Source of the DNA: Kluyvera ascorbata_C | Lineage (GTDB): Bacteria; Pseudomonadota; Gammaproteobacteria; Enterobacterales; Enterobacteriaceae | Reading direction: 5' to 3' | Assembly: GCF_044197065.1 (NCBI RefSeq) | Contig: NZ_JBIQOI010000001.1 | Span: 682,001 to 746,000 of the forward strand | Length of the DNA: 64,000 nt | Part shown: piece after piece, positions 35,050-44,280 of the stretch | How the letters are laid out: each line of letters starts with the position of its first letter | Numbering within the stretch: position 1 is the stretch's first letter | Position numbers and translations under genes: made by a program | The notes under the pieces: model-generated | Seen by the model: the letters and a program-made list of their open reading frames with translations, nothing else | Told to the model about the DNA's origin: nothing | The model's database searches: none

Positions 35050-36921
35050 TTACCCCTGGGACGGCGGCAGCTGCGGGCCGTCCTGGGGGACAAATAAATG
35101 GTCGAGGATCTGGCGCATGACCGGGGCCGCGACCACGCCATCACTCCCCCCGTTTTCCAGCACCAGCGCAACGGCCACCTTCGGATTTTTATACGGTGCA
35201 AAAGCGGTATAGAAGATATGGTCACGCAGGCGCGTTGGGATCATCTTCGCGTTATAGGTCTGGTTCTCCTTCAGGCTGAATACCTGTGAGGTGCCGCTTT
35301 TTGCGGCAATCCCGTAAGACGCCGTATGGAAGAACTTGTAGCCGGTACCGTTTGGCGCGTTGGCCATGCCGAACATCGCCTGACGGACCAGATTCCAGTA
35401 CGGCGAGGCGGCGCTGGCAATCTGCGGCTCATTGGCTGGCTGCTGATAGGGAATAACCGTCCGGCCAGACTCTTCATCTTTCAGCAGGTGCGGCGGAATT
35501 ACGCGGCCGTTGTTGATCAGGGCCACCATCGCTTTCACCATCTGAATTGGGGTGGCAATCCAGTAGCCCTGACCGATGCCGACGGAAATCGTATCGCCCT
35601 GGTACCAGGCTTTCTTATGCACTTTCTCTTTCCAGCTGCGGCTCGGCAGCAGCCCGTTGTACTCTTCGTCCAGATCGATCCCGGTCGGCTTGCCGTAGCC
35701 GAACTGGCTGAGCATATTATTGATGCGGTCAATTCCCATCATGTACGCCACCTGGTAGAAGAAGGTGTCGGCGGACTCTTCAATCGCTTTGGTGACGTCC
35801 AGCATCCCGTGGCCGGATTTTTTCCAGTCGCGGTAGTGGCGCTGGGTGCCCGGCAGCGTCCAGGTTGGCGCCCCGAAGAAGCTGGTTTGCGGGGTGATCA
35901 CACCGTCGAGCAGCGCCGACATCGCCATATACGGTTTCACCGTGGAAGCGGGCGGGTAGAGCCCTTGGGTGACGCGGTTAATCAGCGGTAGGTCTTTATC
36001 CTGCAGCAGCGAGTTGTAATCTTTGTAGCTTATCCCTTTCACAAACGGGTTCGGGTCATAGCTGGGATTGGAGACCATCGCGAGCACGGAGCCATCGTGC
36101 GGGTCTTCAACCAGCACCGCCGCGCGCTGGCCGACCAGCAGGCTTTCAATGTACTCCTGTAGGTGCAAGTCCAGCGTCAGGTGAATGTCTTTACCGGCGA
36201 CCGGCGGCACGTCTTTCAGCAGTCGAACGATACGCCCGTGGTTATCAACTTCCACTTCCTGGTAGCCGGTTTTGCCGTGCAGTTCGCTTTCGTAGTAGCG
36301 TTCGATGCCCTGTTTGCCGATGTTATGGTCGGCGGCGTAGTTCTCGGCAATACCTTCTTTATCGAGCGTTTTGAGATCGCTATCGTTGATTTTCGACACA
36401 TATCCCAGCACGTGCGCCAGTTCAGCGCCGTACGGGTACTGGCGGTCTTCATAGCTGTCAATCGTCACGCCGCTGAAGCGGAACTGATTTACGGAGAAGC
36501 GGGCGATTTCAACATCAGAGAGCGCGTTTTTTAAAACCACCGGGCGGTAGCGACTGCTGGACTTGAGCGCTTTATGAAACTGGTCAATGTCGTCGGGGGT
36601 TAGGTCAACGATGGGGGACAGTTCGCGCAGCAGCGCGTTCATATCGTCGATTTTGTAGGGGGTAACGGAGATGTCGTACCAGGTGACATTCTTCACCAGC
36701 GGAATACCGTTGCGGTCATAGATAATGCCGCGCGTCGGCGCAACCGGCAGCATCTTGATATCGTTGGCATCAGAACGCGTGGTGTAGTAGCTATGTTCCT
36801 CAACCTGTAGGTGGTAGAGGTTGAAAATCAGTATGCCAAAGCAGACGACCACCAGGCCAAAGGCCACGAGCGCGCGGCGCAGGAAGAGCTTTCGCTCCGC
36901 TTCATAGTCTCTAAAAGTCAT
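35050..36921 (-). CDS. Class B penicillin-binding protein, PBP2 paralogue (PBP2SAL-like)
   Basis: 623-residue inner-membrane peptidoglycan transpeptidase. One membrane anchor (about 15-37), the dimerisation/pedestal region with RGIIYDRNGIPL, then the transpeptidase domain: SxxK at Ser326 (PPASTVKP), SAD at 383-385 and KSGT at 541-544. It resembles MrdA (PBP2) but is not next to rodA. Salmonella has a second PBP2, PBP2SAL, at this same flhE-argS position, reported to support cell elongation at acidic pH. The position and sequence suggest its orthologue. E. coli K-12 has nothing comparable here. Confidence 0.85.
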   Translation of the reverse strand: MTFRDYEAERKLFLRRALVAFGLVVVCFGILIFNLYHLQVEEHSYYTTRSDANDIKMLPVAPTRGIIYDRNGIPLVKNVTWYDISVTPYKIDDMNALLRELSPIVDLTPDDIDQFHKALKSSSRYRPVVLKNALSDVEIARFSVNQFRFSGVTIDSYEDRQYPYGAELAHVLGYVSKINDSDLKTLDKEGIAENYAADHNIGKQGIERYYESELHGKTGYQEVEVDNHGRIVRLLKDVPPVAGKDIHLTLDLHLQEYIESLLVGQRAAVLVEDPHDGSVLAMVSNPSYDPNPFVKGISYKDYNSLLQDKDLPLINRVTQGLYPPASTVKPYMAMSALLDGVITPQTSFFGAPTWTLPGTQRHYRDWKKSGHGMLDVTKAIEESADTFFYQVAYMMGIDRINNMLSQFGYGKPTGIDLDEEYNGLLPSRSWKEKVHKKAWYQGDTISVGIGQGYWIATPIQMVKAMVALINNGRVIPPHLLKDEESGRTVIPYQQPANEPQIASAASPYWNLVRQAMFGMANAPNGTGYKFFHTASYGIAAKSGTSQVFSLKENQTYNAKMIPTRLRDHIFYTAFAPYKNPKVAVALVLENGGSDGVVAAPVMRQILDHLFVPQDGPQLPPSQG

Positions 36922-37045
36922 TACGGTACCCAGTGTTTAAGCCGCCTAATGATACGGAGCGGTCACCGGCATAACAGATAAAAAATGTACCATCCCTCTG
37001 GAAAAATGTGTCATTCCTTGTGATTTGTAACAAATTGCAGTGAAC

Positions 37046-37125
37046 GTAGGCCGGATAAGGCGTTTACGCCGCCATCCGGCAAGGTGCGCTGGACCGCCTG
37101 ATGGCGCTTCGCTTATCAGGCCTAC
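37046..37125. repeat. REP/BIME-type palindrome, copy 2
   Basis: GTAGGCCGGATAAGGCG ... CGCCGCCATCCGGC on the left and GCTTATCAGGCCTAC at the right edge, with some mismatches between arms. It lies between argS and the PBP2-like gene. Confidence 0.9.
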
Positions 37126-37146
37126 GAGGGGGCATTCGGGAAAATA

Positions 37147-37177
37147 AAAAAAGCCCGCGACATGCGCGGGCTTTTTT
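37147..37177 (-). terminator. Terminator of argS (bidirectional shape)
   Basis: AAGCCCGCG / CGCGGGCTT stem with a 5-base loop, flanked by A and T runs on both sides, 17 bases after the argS stop. Confidence 0.9.
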
Positions 37178-37193
37178 ATACCACTCGAGGAAA

Positions 37194-38927
37194 TTACATA
37201 CGTTCGACGGTTTCGATACCCAGGGTATCCAGACCCAGCTTCAGGGTTTTCGCCGTCAGCAGCGCCAGCTTCAGGCGGCTGTTACGCACGCTTTCGTTCT
37301 CAGCGGAGAGGATAGGGCAGTGCTCGTAGAAGCCAGAGAACAGACCCGCCAGGTCGTACAGATAAGCACACATCACGTGCGGCGTACCGTCGCGAGCGAC
37401 AACGTTCAGCGTCTCTTCGAACTGCAGCAGACGCGCCGCCAGCTGCGCTTCGCGATCTTCAGTAATCGTTACCGCGGCGTTGATGATAGCGCTTTCTTCC
37501 AGCTCCGCTTTACGGAACACGGACAGCACGCGGGTATAGGCATACTGCATATACGGTGCGGTGTTGCCTTCGAAGGCCAGCATGTTGTCCCAGTCGAACA
37601 CATAGTCGGTGGTACGGTTTTTGGAAAGATCGGCATATTTCACCGCGCCGATACCGACGACGTTGGCCAGCGTTTCCAGCTCGTCTGCTGGCATATCCGG
37701 GTTCTTCTCTGCGACCAGGCGACGCGCGCGCTCCAACGCTTCATCCAGCAGATCCGCCAGTTTAACGGTACCGCCAGCACGAGTTTTGAACGGCTTGCCG
37801 TCTTTACCCAGCATCATGCCGAACATGTGGTGCTCCAGCGGCACGGAGTCTGGCACATAACCCGCTTTACGCACGATGGTCCACGCCTGCATCAAGTGCT
37901 GGTGCTGACGGGAGTCGATGTAGTAAAGCACGCGGTCGGCATGCAGGGTTTCGTAACGATATTTCGCACAGGCGATATCGGTGGTGGTGTACAGGTAGCC
38001 GCCATCCTTTTTCTGGATGATGACGCCCATAGGCTCACCTTCTTTGTTTTTGAACTCGTCCAGGAACACCACGGTTGCGCCTTCGCTCTCCACCGCCAGA
38101 CCTTTGGCTTTCAGGTCCGCAACGATACCCGGCAGCATTGGGTTGTACAGGCTCTCACCCATCACATCATCACGGGTCAGGGTGACGTTCAGACGATCGT
38201 AGGTCAGCTGGTTCTGGGTCATGGTGATGTCGACCAGCTGGCGCCACATTTTACGGAAGTATTCGTCGCCGCCCTGCAGCTTCACGACGTAACTACGCGC
38301 GCGCTCGGCGAAGGCTTCGTCTTCGTCGTAGTGTTTTTTCGCTTCGCGGTAGAAACCTTCGAGGTCGGCCAGCGCCATCTCACCGGCGTTTTCCTGCTGC
38401 TGCTTTTCCAGATAGGCAATCAGCATACCGAACTGGGTGCCCCAGTCGCCAACGTGGTTAGCGCGGATAACGTTGTGGCCCATCAGCTCCAGCGTACGGA
38501 CGGCAGCGTCACCAATGATGGTGGAACGCAGGTGGCCGACGTGCATCTCTTTTGCCACGTTCGGCGCGGAGTAGTCCACCACGATAGTCTGCTTTTCTGG
38601 CTGCGCGATGCCCAGACGGTCGCTTTTCAGCGCCTGGCTAACGTGCTCGGCCAGGAAGGCTGGGTCGAGGAAGATATTGATAAAGCCTGGCCCGGCGATC
38701 TCGACTTTATTAGCAATGCCGTTCAGATCGAGATGAGACAGGACCTGCTCTGCCAGTTGTCGCGGTGCCATGCCCAGTTTTTTGGCCACTGCCATCATGC
38801 CGTTAGCCTGATAGTCGCCGAACTGTACTTTTGCTGACTGACGAACCTGTGGTTCGCAATCGGCAGGCGCGCCTGCCGCAATCATGGCCTGACTGACTTT
38901 TTCTGAGAGAAGAGCCTGAATATTCAC
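37194..38927 (-). CDS. argS: Arginyl-tRNA synthetase
   Basis: Class I aminoacyl-tRNA synthetase charging tRNA-Arg; 577 residues as in E. coli. NVAKEMHVGHLRSTIIGDA carries the HIGH-type motif (HVGH); the KMSKS lysine is replaced as usual in ArgRS. The C-terminus has the DALRxxP-type anticodon-binding domain. GTG start at 38927 (MNIQALLSEKV), as in E. coli. It is monocistronic and divergent from yecM. Confidence 0.98.
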   Translation of the reverse strand: MNIQALLSEKVSQAMIAAGAPADCEPQVRQSAKVQFGDYQANGMMAVAKKLGMAPRQLAEQVLSHLDLNGIANKVEIAGPGFINIFLDPAFLAEHVSQALKSDRLGIAQPEKQTIVVDYSAPNVAKEMHVGHLRSTIIGDAAVRTLELMGHNVIRANHVGDWGTQFGMLIAYLEKQQQENAGEMALADLEGFYREAKKHYDEDEAFAERARSYVVKLQGGDEYFRKMWRQLVDITMTQNQLTYDRLNVTLTRDDVMGESLYNPMLPGIVADLKAKGLAVESEGATVVFLDEFKNKEGEPMGVIIQKKDGGYLYTTTDIACAKYRYETLHADRVLYYIDSRQHQHLMQAWTIVRKAGYVPDSVPLEHHMFGMMLGKDGKPFKTRAGGTVKLADLLDEALERARRLVAEKNPDMPADELETLANVVGIGAVKYADLSKNRTTDYVFDWDNMLAFEGNTAPYMQYAYTRVLSVFRKAELEESAIINAAVTITEDREAQLAARLLQFEETLNVVARDGTPHVMCAYLYDLAGLFSGFYEHCPILSAENESVRNSRLKLALLTAKTLKLGLDTLGIETVERM

Positions 38928-39158
38928 CGGAATACCTTACGTTTTAGACGCTGCAACCTGCACGGTTCAGCGCCGGGTGTGGATAAATTAAGGCGGGAGT
39001 ATACTGCATTTGCCTGATGCCGTCAGCACCGGGGCAACCTCTCGCGCCTTGAAAAAACGCTGCCTGAGCAGGGATTAATCGCTCATTCGCCTGAACGGTT
39101 GGTTCAGAGGGAACAACAGGGTAGATTAGCCTTTTCATGTAATAAGAGTAGGGCTGAA

Positions 39159-39725
39159 ATGGCAAACTGGCAGACTATCGCGGAACTGCAGGATATTTCT
39201 GCAGATCTCCCTCGTTTTACTGACGCACTGGCGGCGCTTTCCCAACGTTTGGGGCTGAACTTTGCGCCGCTTCATGCCGATCATATTTCTCTGCGCTGCC
39301 ATCAGAACGCCACCGCCGAACGCTGGCGTCGCGGCTTTGAGCAGTGTGGCACGCTGCTGTCGGAAAACATCATCAACGGCCGGCCGATTTGCCTGTTCAA
39401 GCTTGAGGATCCGGTGTGCGTGGCCCATTGGCAGTTTACGGTGATTGAACTGCCGTGGCCTGGTGAAAAGCGCTACCCGCACGAAGGCTGGGAACATATT
39501 GAAATCGTCCTGCCGGGCGAGCCGGAAGGACTGAACGCCCGGGCGCTGGCGCTGCTCTCCGATGACGGGTTGAGCCAGCCGGGTATTTCGGTGAAAACCA
39601 GTTCACCTAAAGGCGAGCGGGAACGTCTGCCGAACCCGACGATGGCGGTCACCGACGGCAAAGTGACGGTGAAGTTTCACCCCTGGACGATTGAAGAAAT
39701 TGTTGCCAGCGAGCAGCCAATGTAA
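39159..39725 (+). CDS. yecM: Conserved VOC-like protein YecM
   Basis: 188 residues, the same as E. coli YecM, a structurally solved protein of unknown function with a vicinal-oxygen-chelate-like fold and predicted metal site. HADHISLRCHQNATAERWRR, NGRPICLFKL and RYPHEGWEHIEIVLPG supply candidate His/Glu ligands. ATG at 39159 (MANWQTIAELQDI); a longer frame from 39099 adds 20 residues without homology. Independent of its neighbours. Confidence 0.93.
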   Translation: MANWQTIAELQDISADLPRFTDALAALSQRLGLNFAPLHADHISLRCHQNATAERWRRGFEQCGTLLSENIINGRPICLFKLEDPVCVAHWQFTVIELPWPGEKRYPHEGWEHIEIVLPGEPEGLNARALALLSDDGLSQPGISVKTSSPKGERERLPNPTMAVTDGKVTVKFHPWTIEEIVASEQPM

Positions 39726-39798
39726 CAATGTGAACTAACGCCGGGTCTGCGGGCGGGAACGGTGGCATGATCTTTCGCTGAATCAAACGGAGAGAACT

Positions 39799-40539
39799 AT
39801 GGCATTGCTGGAAATCTGCTGTTACAGCACGGAATGCGCGGTTACCGCGCAGCAGAACGGGGCGGATCGTATTGAACTGTGTGCGGCACCGCTTGAGGGC
39901 GGCCTGACACCTTCTTACGGTGTGCTGAAAGCCACGCGTCACCGGGTGACGATACCCGTGCACCCGATAATCCGGCCCCGAGGCGGTGATTTCTGTTATA
40001 CCGACGGCGAGTTCGCCACCATGCTGGAAGATGTGCGTCAGATTCGCTCGCTGGGTTATCCCGGTTTTGTGATTGGCGTGCTGAATCCTGAAGGGCAGGT
40101 GGACATCCCGAGAATGCGTCAGATTATGGTCGCGGCTGGCCCACTGGCGGTGACTTTCCATCGTGCCTTTGATATGTGTGCGGATCCACAGCAGGCCTTT
40201 GAACAGCTTGCGGAATTAGGTGTTGCGAGGGTGCTCACCTCCGGCCAGCAGCCGTCGGCGGAAAAAGGTATTTTATTAATTCGGGAACTTATTGGTAGGG
40301 GGGATACTCCAACCATTATGGCAGGTGCAGGTGTAAGAGCGAGCAACCTTGCTCTGTTCCTCGAAGCCGGTGTTAAAGAAGTACACAGTTCAGCCGGGCA
40401 ATGGGTGCCCTCCGAAATGCGCTATCGCCACTCCGGACTTTCAATGTCAACGGATCCTGAAGCTGATGAGTATTCTCGCTATACCGTCGATGGCGCGGCG
40501 GTAGCAGCAATGAGGGAAATCATTGAGCGCCATGTGTAG
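39799..40539 (+). CDS. cutC: CutC family protein (TIM barrel)
   Basis: 246-residue TIM-barrel protein, E. coli 248. LEICCYSTECAVTAQQNGAD, PLEGGLTPSYGVLKA and RPRGGDFCYTD are family hallmarks with the conserved Cys/His residues. It was named for copper tolerance, but work in E. coli attributes cutC mutant phenotypes to loss of the MicL RNA encoded in its 3' end. The same RNA signals are visible here, so a direct copper role should not be assumed. Confidence 0.95.
   Translation: MALLEICCYSTECAVTAQQNGADRIELCAAPLEGGLTPSYGVLKATRHRVTIPVHPIIRPRGGDFCYTDGEFATMLEDVRQIRSLGYPGFVIGVLNPEGQVDIPRMRQIMVAAGPLAVTFHRAFDMCADPQQAFEQLAELGVARVLTSGQQPSAEKGILLIRELIGRGDTPTIMAGAGVRASNLALFLEAGVKEVHSSAGQWVPSEMRYRHSGLSMSTDPEADEYSRYTVDGAAVAAMREIIERHV
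40284..40312 (+). promoter_or_regulatory. Sigma-E-like promoter inside cutC (micL)
   Basis: GGAACTT (40284-40290) is a perfect sigma-E -35; TCCAA (40308-40312) at 17 bases is a weaker -10. Start would be near 40319, about 307 bases before the terminator, the length known for E. coli MicL. Confidence 0.6.
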
Positions 40540-40626
40540 CTAAAAGTTTTTTACCGCGTGTCATATTCGCCCAATATGATGCTTGCTTGTACCAGGCCCC
40601 TGCCCATTAAACAGGGGCCTTTTTTT
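40319..40626 (+). ncRNA. micL: Probable MicL small RNA (3' end of cutC)
   Basis: In E. coli MicL is a sigma-E-dependent, Hfq-bound RNA of 307 nt that starts within cutC, is trimmed to an 80-nt 3' form (here about 40547-40626), and represses lpp. Here the sigma-E-like promoter, the terminator and the resulting length all agree. The 3' part after the cutC stop holds CATATT / AATATG (hairpin) and the terminator stem. The lpp-pairing region was not tested because lpp is not in the window. Confidence 0.72.
40594..40626 (+). terminator. Terminator of cutC and MicL
   Basis: AGGCCCCTG / CAGGGGCCT stem, 9-base loop, then TTTTTTT. Confidence 0.93.
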
Positions 40627-40661
40627 CGCCGTCATATTTCCCCGGCGTTGGGTACGAACCT

Positions 40662-40691
40662 GTAGCCCGGCCAAGCGTAGCGCCGCCGGGA
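40662..40691. repeat. Dispersed repeat, family A, single half-unit
   Basis: TGTAGCCCGGCCAAGCGTAG then CGCCGCCGGG: one arm of the family A palindrome, without the partner arm except a short CCCCGGCG at 40640. Lies between convergent cutC and cmoB. Confidence 0.7.
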
Positions 40692-40703
40692 AGGGCTCAA
40701 CCG

Positions 40704-41672
40704 CTACGGTTTACGCGCAATCAACACCGCGCGCAGCGGGGCCGGATAGCCTTCCACCGTTTTACTCGGATCGTTCGGGTCGAGGAAATCGGCCAGCGAC
40801 TCGGTAATCATCCACTCGGTACGACGCTGTTCTTCGGTAGAGGTCACGCTCATATCGGCGATACGCACGTCAACGAAGCCGCACTTCTCCAGCCAGTTTT
40901 TCAATGCTAGCGCTGACGGAATAAAATAGACGTTACGCATCTGCGCGTAGCGGTCACCCGGTACCAGCACCGTGTTTTCATCGCCTTCAACCACCAACGT
41001 TTCCAGCACCAGTTCACCGTCGTTGACCAGCTGATCTTTCAACTGCCAAAGGTGTTCCAGCGGTGAACGGCGGTGATACAGCACGCCCATAGAGAAGACG
41101 GTATCAAACGCTTTCAGCGCCGGAAGCTGCTCAATGCCCAGCGGCAGTAGATGCGCGCGCTGATCGTTACCCAGCAGTTTACGCACCGCTTCAAACTGGC
41201 ACAGGAACAGCTGGGTTGGGTCGATACCCACCGCCAGATGCGCCCCCGCGCCAATCATGCGCCACAGGTGATAACCGCTGCCGCAGCCCACGTCGAGAAT
41301 CGTGCGCCCGCTGAGGTCGGACAGGTGCGGCAATACGCGCTCCCACTTCCAGTCGGAGCGCCACTCGGTATCGATGTTGACGCCATACAGCGAAAACGGC
41401 CCTTTACGCCACGGCATCAGGTGGCGCATCAGGGTATCGATGCGTTTCACCTGGCCTTCGCTGAGCGGCGTTTCGCTTTCGGCGGTCACGCTGTGCAGCA
41501 GGTCGAGCTTCCACGGTTTAATTTCTGGCAGGAATTCCACCGCGTTGGACCACTGCTTAAACAGACCGTGCTGATCGCGTTGCCAGGCGCCAATCTGTGC
41601 AGGCAGCGTTTCCAGCCAGTGAGAGAGAGGGCTTTTAGCGATTTGCTGATAAAAATTGCCGAACTCGATCAT
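40704..41672 (-). CDS. cmoB: tRNA U34 carboxymethyltransferase CmoB
   Basis: Transfers a carboxymethyl group from carboxy-SAM to 5-hydroxyuridine-34, giving cmo5U, which widens wobble decoding. 322 residues (E. coli 323). The SAM-binding Rossmann motif GRTILDVGCGSGYHLWRMIG and SMGVLYHRRSPLEHLWQLKD are diagnostic. It overlaps the upstream cmoA by 4 bases. Confidence 0.97.
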   Translation of the reverse strand: MIEFGNFYQQIAKSPLSHWLETLPAQIGAWQRDQHGLFKQWSNAVEFLPEIKPWKLDLLHSVTAESETPLSEGQVKRIDTLMRHLMPWRKGPFSLYGVNIDTEWRSDWKWERVLPHLSDLSGRTILDVGCGSGYHLWRMIGAGAHLAVGIDPTQLFLCQFEAVRKLLGNDQRAHLLPLGIEQLPALKAFDTVFSMGVLYHRRSPLEHLWQLKDQLVNDGELVLETLVVEGDENTVLVPGDRYAQMRNVYFIPSALALKNWLEKCGFVDVRIADMSVTSTEEQRRTEWMITESLADFLDPNDPSKTVEGYPAPLRAVLIARKP

Positions 41673-42412
41673 GCCGGGGTTCCTGCTTTCAGTGCGACCA
41701 GAGAGCCGAAGTTAAAGCACTGGAACCACAGTTCGCTGTGTTCGAAACCGGCCTGATGCAGTCGGGCTTTATGGACTTCAACGGAGTCGGTCAGCATCAC
41801 GTTTTCCAGCATGCTGCGCTTCTGGCTGATTTCCAGCTCGCTGTAGCCGTTGGCGCGTTTAAAGTCGTGGTGCATGTTGAACAGCAGCTCGCCGACGGTG
41901 TCGTCTTCGAAGCTGAATTTTTCGGACAGTACCAGCGCGCCGCCGGGGTTCAGCCCCTGATAAATTTTGTTCAGTAATGCCTGACGCTCTGCGGGTTCAA
42001 GGAACTGCACCGTAAAGTTCAGCACCACCATCGAGGCGTTATGAATCTCGATATCGCGAATATCGCCCTCAATGACATCAACCGGCGTCGGCGCTTTATA
42101 GGCGTCGATATGGCGACGGCAGCGTTCAATCATCGCCGGGGAATTATCGATAGCGATAATCCGGCAGCTGTCGTGGGCAATGTTGCGGCGAATAGAAAGG
42201 GTTGCGGCCCCCAGCGAGCAGCCCAGGTCGTATACCTGAGTATTTGGCTGTACAAAACGCTCGGCCAGCATGCCAATCATTGAGATGATATTTGAGTAGC
42301 CAGGGACGGAACGCTGGATCATATCCGGGAAAACTTCAGCTACCCGTTCATCGAAGGTCCAGTCGCCGAGGCGGGCAATCGGTGCAGAAAAAAGCGTATC
42401 GCGGTCAGACAT
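41669..42412 (-). CDS. cmoA: Carboxy-S-adenosylmethionine synthase CmoA
   Basis: Makes carboxy-SAM from SAM and prephenate for CmoB. 247 residues, E. coli length. QVYDLGCSLGAATLSIRRNI is the cofactor site and RCRRHIDAYKAPTPVDVIEG follows. First gene of cmoAB; cytoplasmic. Confidence 0.97.
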   Translation of the reverse strand: MSDRDTLFSAPIARLGDWTFDERVAEVFPDMIQRSVPGYSNIISMIGMLAERFVQPNTQVYDLGCSLGAATLSIRRNIAHDSCRIIAIDNSPAMIERCRRHIDAYKAPTPVDVIEGDIRDIEIHNASMVVLNFTVQFLEPAERQALLNKIYQGLNPGGALVLSEKFSFEDDTVGELLFNMHHDFKRANGYSELEISQKRSMLENVMLTDSVEVHKARLHQAGFEHSELWFQCFNFGSLVALKAGTPA

Positions 42413-42451
42413 AAGGTTAAATCCGGAAAAATAAAAACGGCGTATTGTGCG

Positions 42452-42847
42452 CTAACGCAGCGAGAAAACCAACTCCCACGGCATATACCACAGATTCATC
42501 AGCACCATTAGCAACAGCGAGAGGTAGGTGGCTATCATGCCAGAGCGACGCCAGCGGAACAGGCGATGGTGAAAACCGTAGTAGTGCATGAGGCGTCCGG
42601 CGAGCAGCATCAGGCCACAGATATGCACCATCCAGGTTTGTGCGCCGTTCATCTCCATAAACAGCAGCAGGGCGACGCCAATCGGAATGTATTCCACCGC
42701 ATTACCGTGAATGCGAATGGCGCTTTGCAACTCGCTAAAGCCACCGTCGCCGTAGGCCACGCGATACAATCGGCGCAGGCGTACGACGTCGAAGGAAAAT
42801 TTTATCAGCAACAACGCCGCGAGCACGGCGTACAGCGCGCTAACCAT
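42452..42847 (-). CDS. yecN: MAPEG-family membrane protein YecN
   Basis: 131 residues with four predicted membrane helices. LQSAIRIHGNAVEYIPIGVA is the MAPEG family core (glutathione-transferase/eicosanoid enzyme relatives). Length equals E. coli YecN; no biochemical function is established. It lies 39 bases upstream of cmoA on the same strand. Confidence 0.92.
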   Translation of the reverse strand: MVSALYAVLAALLLIKFSFDVVRLRRLYRVAYGDGGFSELQSAIRIHGNAVEYIPIGVALLLFMEMNGAQTWMVHICGLMLLAGRLMHYYGFHHRLFRWRRSGMIATYLSLLLMVLMNLWYMPWELVFSLR

Positions 42848-42898
42848 ACAAACTCCCTTTATGTTGGCAGAGGCTACTCATTATCATAGGTATGAATG

Positions 42899-43717
42899 TC
42901 AAAAAAGAGAAGATTGTTGTGGAATCGACGGTGCGGAACCCAGTTCGGGAAGGGCGGAATGCAGCGCATCCCAAAGTGAATGTACTAGTTCAGGGGCTTG
43001 GGCGATATCCGGCGTATGAAGAAAAAGATAGGGCGTGGAAGACTTATTCCATTCTGCCAGCTTATCTAACCAGGGGGCAAACATGGCATGATTCTGCGCC
43101 ATGTCATCACTGCCGATAAATCTCACCATGGGTTGATCCGCGGTGACCACCGCATGCACCGGCACTTTTGGTTTTTTGCGCAGGGCTTCCCGAACCGCTT
43201 CGTTGTGAGGTTTAGCCGCATGTACCGGTCGGCTATCGAGGATCACGCGGTTCACCCCGCGCTCGTGCAGGCCGCGATTAAGCAATCGTTCACTGTCGCT
43301 CTTATCGAAAAACTGCGGGTGACGGACTTCAACGCCATAATGAAAAGCTTTCGGTAATCCGTCGAGAAAAGCCCACAGAGCGGGAAGATCACGCGGGCCA
43401 AAGGTAGCCGGAAGCTGGAGCCAGTATTGTCCAATTCGCCCGTCAAGCGGCGACATCCGTTGGAAAAATTCGAGGGTCAGTTCGTCGCAATGACGCAGGG
43501 CGGCCTGGTGCGAAATGGTAGACGGAAACTTAAAGCAGAAACGAAAATTATCGTCGGTCTGCGCCAGCCAGCGGTCGACAATTTCGGCCTTCGGCAGAGC
43601 GTACAGCGTAGTGTTGCCCTCCACGCAGTTAAAGTGGCGGGCATACTCTTCAAGGCTGGTAATACCCAGGCGCACCCATTTCGGGTGCGACCATTGGGGA
43701 AGCCCAAGATAAATCAT
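42899..43717 (-). CDS. yecE: DUF72 TIM-barrel protein YecE
   Basis: 272 residues; MIYLGLPQWSHPKWV, FCFKFPSTISHQAALRHCDE and IGQYWLQLPATFGPRDLPAL are DUF72 features. Function unknown. Overlaps yecD by 4 bases, so the two are translationally coupled. Confidence 0.93.
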   Translation of the reverse strand: MIYLGLPQWSHPKWVRLGITSLEEYARHFNCVEGNTTLYALPKAEIVDRWLAQTDDNFRFCFKFPSTISHQAALRHCDELTLEFFQRMSPLDGRIGQYWLQLPATFGPRDLPALWAFLDGLPKAFHYGVEVRHPQFFDKSDSERLLNRGLHERGVNRVILDSRPVHAAKPHNEAVREALRKKPKVPVHAVVTADQPMVRFIGSDDMAQNHAMFAPWLDKLAEWNKSSTPYLFLHTPDIAQAPELVHSLWDALHSALPELGSAPSIPQQSSLF

Positions 43718-44280
43718 AGCGCCGCGAGGATCTCATCGGTGCTGCGCACGCGAGCAATGCGCGGGAAGATATAAGAAAGGCTGCTTTGGTGCTGATCGTT
43801 ATTGAACGCGCTGCAGGCATCTTCGGCAATAATCAGGTTAAAGCCCAATTCCCACGCATTACGGGCGGTGGACTCAACGCCGATGTTAGTAGAAATACCG
43901 CACAGAATAATGGTGTCGATACCGCGACGGCGCAGCTGCACTTCAAGGTCGGTACCGTAGAATGCGCCCCATTGACGTTTGGTCACTTCAATATCGCTGT
44001 CCTGTTTACCCAGCTCAGCCGGGTAGGTCCACCAGTTTTCCGGCAGCGCTTTGGCCGGTGCAGGCGCATCAACCGGCTGCTTCAGCGCTTCTGCAAAGTC
44101 TGCTGACCAACCTACGCGCACCAGGACTACAGGTGCGGACGCTGCGCGGCATTTGTCGGCGAGACGAGCGGCGCGGGCAACAACGTCGGCGGCGGTATGC
44201 GGCCCACCGGCAAACGGCAGAATGCCTTGCTGCAGGTCAATCACGACAAGGGCGGTTTTTTTGGCGTCTAAATTCAGCAT
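43714..44280 (-). CDS. yecD: Isochorismatase-family hydrolase YecD
   Basis: 188 residues of the cysteine-hydrolase fold: ALVVIDLQQGILPF gives the catalytic Asp, and IILCGISTNIGVESTARNA the nucleophile Cys; a lysine lies between. Length equals E. coli YecD. Substrate unknown; the family includes isochorismatases and nicotinamidases. First gene of yecDE, divergent from aspS. Confidence 0.93.
   Translation of the reverse strand: MLNLDAKKTALVVIDLQQGILPFAGGPHTAADVVARAARLADKCRAASAPVVLVRVGWSADFAEALKQPVDAPAPAKALPENWWTYPAELGKQDSDIEVTKRQWGAFYGTDLEVQLRRRGIDTIILCGISTNIGVESTARNAWELGFNLIIAEDACSAFNNDQHQSSLSYIFPRIARVRSTDEILAAL

Noticed and set aside
37101..38837. 578-codon plus-strand frame opposite argS
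   Set aside because: It is the antisense of a fully conserved ArgRS gene, rich in His/Gln/Val from reversed codons, with no ribosome site or known domain.
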